64,000 nucleotides of DNA from Mesobacillus sp. AQ2 (lineage in GTDB: Bacteria > Bacillota > Bacilli > Bacillales > Cytobacillaceae), in NCBI RefSeq assembly GCF_030122805.1, contig NZ_CP126080.1:4655501-4719500 (forward strand), read 5' to 3'. The translations under genes and the position numbers were made by a program. Below the pieces are notes generated by a model. That model made no database searches. It saw only the letters and a program-made list of their open reading frames with translations, and was not told where the DNA came from. Below, in pieces: positions 60,061 to 64,000 of the stretch (positions are counted from its first letter, which is position 1; each line of letters starts with the position of its first letter).

Positions 60061-60960
60061 TTATTCCTTTTCCGCTAAAAGTGTCTTATGGATCCAGATG
60101 CTGGCCTGCATGCCGTCTCCCATCGCGATTGTTGTTTGCTCGGAATGGGCTACAAGGTCACCTGCTGCCCAAACGTTTTCGACATTGGTCATCTTGGTCC
60201 TTGGGTCCACTAATACATGCTTGTTTTTATGAAGGTCGACGCCAAGCTGTTGCGCGAGCTGCGATTTTACTTCATTTCCTCCAAAGGCCATGAAGCCGCG
60301 TTCCGACGTCAGCTTCTCACCATTTGCAAGCATAATCCCCCTGAAATCCGGACCATCCGCCAGCACCTTTTCAATTGGACCTTCAACATACTTAATTCCC
60401 TTTTTCTTCATGGCGGACATTATATCCTCGTCCACTTCTTTGTTTTCATGATTCACATAAGTGAGTTTATCTGTGAAATAATTCAGGGTCAGTGCCATGT
60501 TTGCGCCAGGATTCCCCGAGCCCATTACGATTGTCGACTTGTCTTTCACTTCATGTCCATCACAATCCGGACAGATATACACACTGATTCCCAGAGTAGG
60601 CATCAGCTCCGGGAAAGGAGGAATCCGGTCCATGACTCCTGTGGCCAGGAGCAATGTCTTCGCCTCGTAAGTATCTCCACTCTCCGCTTTGACTTCAAAA
60701 CCAGCCCCTGTTTTTTTTGCAGCCTCAGCTTTTCCGATCACAAACTCCACGCCATACTGAGCAGCCTGTTTTCGGCCGATTTCCCTTAACTGTGGACCGC
60801 TTACTCCATCCGGGTAGCCAAGAATATTATGATAACTTTGGCATAATGCGGACCTTCCATCTCCTGCATCAAGCACCATTGTTTTATGATTGTAACGTCC
60901 GAGTTGAATCGCCGCCTGCAGTCCGGCAATCCCCCCTCCAACTATAAGGCAATCGTACAT
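60061..60960 (-). CDS. Thioredoxin-reductase-like FAD/NAD(P) oxidoreductase
   Basis: A flavoprotein of 299 residues. The FAD motif GGGIAGLQAAIQLG is at 8-21, and a redox-type CPDCDG lies near residue 133, matching the CxxC of thioredoxin reductases (usually CATCDG). The NAD(P) motif VMGSGNPGANMAL is near 150 and the C-terminal FAD segment is VWAAGDL. The first Gly-rich NAD(P) loop differs from the usual GxGxxA, so partner and donor may differ from TrxB. AAAGGACGG precedes the ATG. Role unknown. Confidence 0.88.
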   Translation of the reverse strand: MYDCLIVGGGIAGLQAAIQLGRYNHKTMVLDAGDGRSALCQSYHNILGYPDGVSGPQLREIGRKQAAQYGVEFVIGKAEAAKKTGAGFEVKAESGDTYEAKTLLLATGVMDRIPPFPELMPTLGISVYICPDCDGHEVKDKSTIVMGSGNPGANMALTLNYFTDKLTYVNHENKEVDEDIMSAMKKKGIKYVEGPIEKVLADGPDFRGIMLANGEKLTSERGFMAFGGNEVKSQLAQQLGVDLHKNKHVLVDPRTKMTNVENVWAAGDLVAHSEQTTIAMGDGMQASIWIHKTLLAEKE

Positions 60961-61092
60961 ACTACTACACCGTCCTTTTTAAAAATTCCCATAGTAGCAT
61001 ATTTCCCTGTTAAAGAGCGGATAATCCAACAATTACTTTCTGAATGTTTTTACTAATACTAGTTTTGACGAAACCAACAAAATGGCTCTTTT

Positions 61093-61128
61093 AAAAAAAC
61101 CAGCCGCATAGCTGCGACTGGGTTTTGG
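61093..61128 (-). terminator. Terminator after beta-phosphoglucomutase gene
   Basis: On the minus strand CCAGTCGCA pairs with TGCGGCTGG around GCTA, followed by TTTTTTTAAAAG. Confidence 0.88.
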
Positions 61129-61132
61129 AGTG

Positions 61133-61801
61133 TTAACTATTATAAACTTCTACGATTTTCTCAAATGAAAGCTTAGAAGTGCTGGTATAGACAATATCAG
61201 CATTTTCAAAGCTTTCCTTAGGACCGACAGCAACTGCATACATTCCGGCAGCTTTGATGGCCTGTACGCCAGCTGCTGCATCCTCGACACCGATGCAGGC
61301 TTCAGGCTCAACGCCTAGCATTTCGGCAGCACACAGGAAGACTTCCGGATGCGGCTTGCCGTTTACGACTGTTTTTGCGTCAACGATGATATCAAATTCG
61401 GATTTCATCCCGAGCGACTCCATTACGGTGAACGCGTTCTTGCTTGCTGACGCAAGGCCTAGTTTTAGCCCATTATCTTTGATGTCCCTGATCAATTCCT
61501 TGATCGCCGGCAACAGGTCAGCAGGAGTGATGTTCTGGATCAATGTCAGGTAGTGCTCATTTTTCTTCTCAGCCAATGCTTCTTTTTCATCAACTGAAAA
61601 ATCCCCCATCCGGCCGCCAAGCTCAAGAATCTTTTCGAGAGAATCCATCCGGGAAACACCCTTCAGCTCCTCGTTGTCCTCACGGGTAAAAGTAATTCCC
61701 AAATCCTCAGCCAGCGCCTTCCACGCTAAAAAGTGGTATTCCGCTGTATCCGTAATGACCCCATCAAGGTCAAAAATAAAAGCTTTTAGTGGTCTAGTCA
61801 T
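61133..61801 (-). CDS. pgmB: Beta-phosphoglucomutase
   Basis: Converts beta-glucose-1-phosphate, released by maltose phosphorylase, to glucose-6-phosphate. It is a 222-residue HAD enzyme from ATG 61801 (MTRPLKAF) with AAAGGAG upstream. The nucleophile motif FDLDGVITDTAEYHFLAWK has Asp residues at about 11 and 13, the cap loop ELKGVSRMDSLEKI, motif II GLASASKN, and motif IV GVEDAAAGVQAI. Lies downstream of the phosphorylase gene in the same direction but separated by a 663-bp repeat-filled gap. Confidence 0.95.
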   Translation of the reverse strand: MTRPLKAFIFDLDGVITDTAEYHFLAWKALAEDLGITFTREDNEELKGVSRMDSLEKILELGGRMGDFSVDEKEALAEKKNEHYLTLIQNITPADLLPAIKELIRDIKDNGLKLGLASASKNAFTVMESLGMKSEFDIIVDAKTVVNGKPHPEVFLCAAEMLGVEPEACIGVEDAAAGVQAIKAAGMYAVAVGPKESFENADIVYTSTSKLSFEKIVEVYNS

Positions 61802-61854
61802 TGTCAAAACTCCTTTCACGAGTCATCCATGCAGTCTCAGAAGCAGATTCTGAG

Positions 61855-62395
61855 GATCATTGGACATTTCATTCCCACTCAAACACGCAAATGTCTATAT
61901 AATTGCTTTTCTTGACTTCTCTTCGCCATTCACTATCCAAAATGTCTATTAAGACTCGGTTCTTGGACATTTCAACGCTTTCTATTCTTCAAAATGTCCA
62001 TTTAAGCACGTTTCTTGGACATTTCAACAGCTTCTGCTCTTCAAAATGTCTATTAAACCGCTTTTCTTGGACATTTCATCCCTTCACACTCTCCAAAATG
62101 TCCATTAAACCACTTTTCTTGGACATTTCAACAGCTTCTGCTCTCCAAAATGTCCATTAAACCACTTTTCTTGGACATTTCAACCCTTCACACTCTCCAA
62201 AATGTCCATTAAACCACTTTTCTTGGACATTTCAACCCTTCACACTCTCCAAAATGTCCATTAAACCGCTTTTCTTGGACATTTCAACCCTTCACACTCT
62301 CCAAAATGTCCATTAAAGCACCTTTCTTGGACATTTCTACACCTTCCGCTCTTCAAAATGTCTATTAAATCCACCCTTTTTGGCCATTTCACTGC
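61855..62395. repeat. 52-bp tandem repeat array E (about 11 units)
   Basis: TGGACAT starts at 61861, then (degenerate) 61913, 61964, 62016, 62068, 62120, 62172, 62224, 62276, 62328 and 62381. Spacing is 52 bp with single 51- and 53-bp steps. AAATGTCCA pairs with TGGACATTT, a 9-bp stem with a 15-nt loop. The remainder is T/C-rich on the plus strand. It lies between two codirectional genes (phosphorylase and mutase), unlike most of the other arrays. Confidence 0.96.
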
Positions 62396-62427
62396 AATTC
62401 ACACAGTAAAATCTTTCTCCAATGAGA

Positions 62428-62455
62428 GAGACCTTCAGGCTTGCCTAAAGATCTC
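62428..62455 (-). terminator. Hairpin after maltose phosphorylase gene
   Basis: GAGATCTTTAGGC pairs with GCCTGAAGGTCTC (two G-U) around AA on the minus strand. No T-run follows, so termination strength is uncertain. Confidence 0.6.
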
Positions 62456-62464
62456 TTCATCAAC

Positions 62465-64000
62465 TTATTTCAATTTTACAGAAAGCTTGCCTTCTGCAGG
62501 GATTGTTACGTCCTCGCCGTAAAGTTTCAGGGCGAGTTCTGGTCCTTGCTGTGTGAGGATGACGTTTTCCTGGTTCACTTCTACCTTGATGTAGTGGTCG
62601 CGGTAGATGATCTTGAAGCTGTATTGCTCCCAGGCTTTCGGGATGAATGGTGCGAATGACAATGTGCCTTCTGCTGTGCGCATGCCTGCGAAGCCCTGGA
62701 CGATCGCCAGCCATGCACCTGTCATGCTTGTGATGTGCAGCCCGTCTTCTGTATCGTTGTTGTAGTTATCTAGGTCAAGGCGCGCCGTGCGGTTGTACAT
62801 TTCGTATGCCTTTTCTTCCATGCCAAGCTCTGCTGCAAGTACTGCGTGAATACTTGGTGACAATGATGACTCGTGGACGGTCATTGGCTCATAGAATTCA
62901 AAGTTGCGGCGCTTCTCTTCTTCCGAGAATTCATGGTTGAAGAAGTATAGACCCTGAAGAACATCTGCCTGCTTGATGAAGCAGCTGCGCAGGATTTTAT
63001 CCCATGACCAGTTCTGGTTGATTGGGCGATCTTCGGCTGCAAGCTCATCCACCGTCATCAAATCTTTATCAAGGAATGTATCGTGCTGAACGAAGACACC
63101 TTTTTCTTCATCGTAAGGGAAATACATTCTTTCAACGATATCCTGCCACTTAGCAAGTTCTTCAGTAGAGAATTCAAGGCCTTCGAGGCGCGCCTCATGG
63201 CCATTCTGCTTAAGTAAATCGATGACTTCAAGCGTGTATCGCAGTGTCCATACAGCGATACGGTTTGTATACCAGTTGTTGTTAACATTGTTTTCGTATT
63301 CATTCGGACCTGTTACGCCATGGATCATATAGACATTCTTGCTCTTATTGAAGTGAACTCGGTCAGCCCAGAAACGAGAGATGCCAGCGAGCACATCAAT
63401 TCCGTATTCGTGGAGATAATCTTTATCCCCAGTGTAATTCACATAGTTATATATCGCATAGGCGATCGCACCGTTACGATGAATCTCCTCGAACGTGATC
63501 TCCCACTCATTGTGGCACTCCACGCCTGTAAAAGTAACCATTGGGTAAAGTGCACCCTTCAGTCCCTGCTGCTTCGCATTATGGTAGGCTCCTTCCAGCT
63601 GGTTGTGGCGATAGACAAGCAGGTTGCGTGCAACCTCTGACTCTGCAGTAGAAAGGTAGAGCGGAATTGCGTAAGCTTCTGTATCCCAGTAAGTAGCACC
63701 GCCATATTTTTCACCTGTGAAACCTTTAGGGCCGATGTTCAGGCGCGAATCTTCTCCATAATAAGTTGAGAATAACTGGAACAGGTTAAAGCGGATTCCC
63801 TGCTGTGCAGAGTCATCACCGGCAATTTCGATATCAGCAATTTCCCAGCGGCTCAGCCAGCCATTTCTATGCTCTTCCAATAACTGTTCGAACCCTTTTT
63901 CAACAGAACGATCAAGCACTTCACGCCCTTTTGAAACCAGTTCGCCAGCTTCATAGTCACGGTCGGTTGTAACAGCAACATATTTATAAAGGGTTACAGT
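62465..64000 (-). CDS. mdxK: Maltose phosphorylase, GH65 (5' end beyond window)
   Basis: Phosphorolyses maltose to glucose and beta-glucose-1-phosphate. The frame is open through base 64000, so the N-terminus is missing; 511 codons are visible. The GH65 catalytic acid Glu is in [14 protein letters not shown], preceded by [12 protein letters not shown] and [19 protein letters not shown]. The C-terminal beta domain ends with KLSVKLK. The product is the substrate of the mutase encoded next. It belongs functionally with the uptake operon at 38-44.6 kb. Kojibiose or trehalose phosphorylase activity is possible within GH65. Confidence 0.92.
   Translation of the reverse strand, partial: TVTLYKYVAVTTDRDYEAGELVSKGREVLDRSVEKGFEQLLEEHRNGWLSRWEIADIEIAGDDSAQQGIRFNLFQLFSTYYGEDSRLNIGPKGFTGEKYGGATYWDTEAYAIPLYLSTAESEVARNLLVYRHNQLEGAYHNAKQQGLKGALYPMVTFTGVECHNEWEITFEEIHRNGAIAYAIYNYVNYTGDKDYLHEYGIDVLAGISRFWADRVHFNKSKNVYMIHGVTGPNEYENNVNNNWYTNRIAVWTLRYTLEVIDLLKQNGHEARLEGLEFSTEELAKWQDIVERMYFPYDEEKGVFVQHDTFLDKDLMTVDELAAEDRPINQNWSWDKILRSCFIKQADVLQGLYFFNHEFSEEEKRRNFEFYEPMTVHESSLSPSIHAVLAAELGMEEKAYEMYNRTARLDLDNYNNDTEDGLHITSMTGAWLAIVQGFAGMRTAEGTLSFAPFIPKAWEQYSFKIIYRDHYIKVEVNQENVILTQQGPELALKLYGEDVTIPAEGKLSVKLK

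Noticed and set aside
59656..60232. Heptapeptide-repeat (NWRYPAH) protein across the 59.8-60.0 kb array
   Set aside because: The 21-bp period keeps frame by chance. There is no ribosome site, one ORF starts inside the Rieske gene, and the array is clearly non-coding in its degenerate parts.
61903..62160. 85-codon ORF in the 62-kb array
   Set aside because: Made only of the 52-bp units; no ribosome site; frame shifts each unit.
61855..62395. CRISPR array
   Set aside because: Units are contiguous without unique spacers, repeats are themselves 52 bp, and no cas genes are near.

Overview
The window looks like a chromosomal segment of a spore-forming, facultatively anaerobic member of the Bacillaceae. 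Gene order around the left half (speE/speB, pbpG, ywhD-ywhC, ywhB, ywgA, ywfO, rsfA, lipL, pta, hemQ, gerQ, ywdK, ywdI, ung, pdxK) follows Bacillus subtilis closely. Sporulation genes (pbpG, rsfA, gerQ), bacillithiol genes (yojF-bshB2), Gram-positive ribosome binding sites and coproheme-type HemQ agree with this. A Mesobacillus/Neobacillus-like organism is plausible, but the genus cannot be fixed from sequence alone. No phage, plasmid, CRISPR, rRNA or tRNA genes were seen.

Layout. 1-17 kb: conserved core (polyamine synthesis, peptidoglycan synthesis, lipoate transfer, acetate metabolism, heme, DNA repair). 17-29.3 kb: one minus-strand run, fdhD - selenocysteine formate dehydrogenase (alpha, beta, cytochrome b) - fdhE - mobA - moeA - moeA/periplasmic-binding-domain fusion - moaE - moaD - moeB. 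It couples a respiratory molybdenum enzyme to its cofactor pathway. 30-38 kb: pdxK, bacillithiol deacetylase, a TetR-controlled ABC exporter, a PQQ-type dehydrogenase lipoprotein and a HAD phosphatase. 38-44.6 kb: maltodextrin ABC uptake, LacI regulator and alpha-glucosidase. The matching maltose phosphorylase and beta-phosphoglucomutase lie apart at 61-64 kb. 48-55.5 kb: a clade II nitrous-oxide reductase cluster (nosC, nosZ, membrane protein, nosD, nosY, nosF and two lipoproteins). 56-61 kb: tRNA deacylase, UDP-glucose dehydrogenase and two flavoproteins.

How it fits together. Formate dehydrogenase can feed electrons to the quinone pool and Nos can use nitrous oxide as acceptor. Both operons are preceded by Fnr-like boxes (9/10 match), which suggests joint anaerobic induction. 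Sugar use appears to be under CcpA/LacI-type sites upstream of the maltodextrin operon and pta.

Most notable. (1) An in-frame UGA with a SelB-type hairpin in the formate dehydrogenase alpha gene. (2) Eight intergenic tandem-repeat loci falling into only two period classes, 52 bp and 21 bp, although the sequences differ between loci. The 52-bp units share a stem-loop architecture and one strand polarity, and six of the eight loci sit between convergent genes. (3) Two families of about 182-bp MITE-like elements with 8-bp target duplications, inserted at gene 3' ends. (4) A parS-like palindrome near ung.
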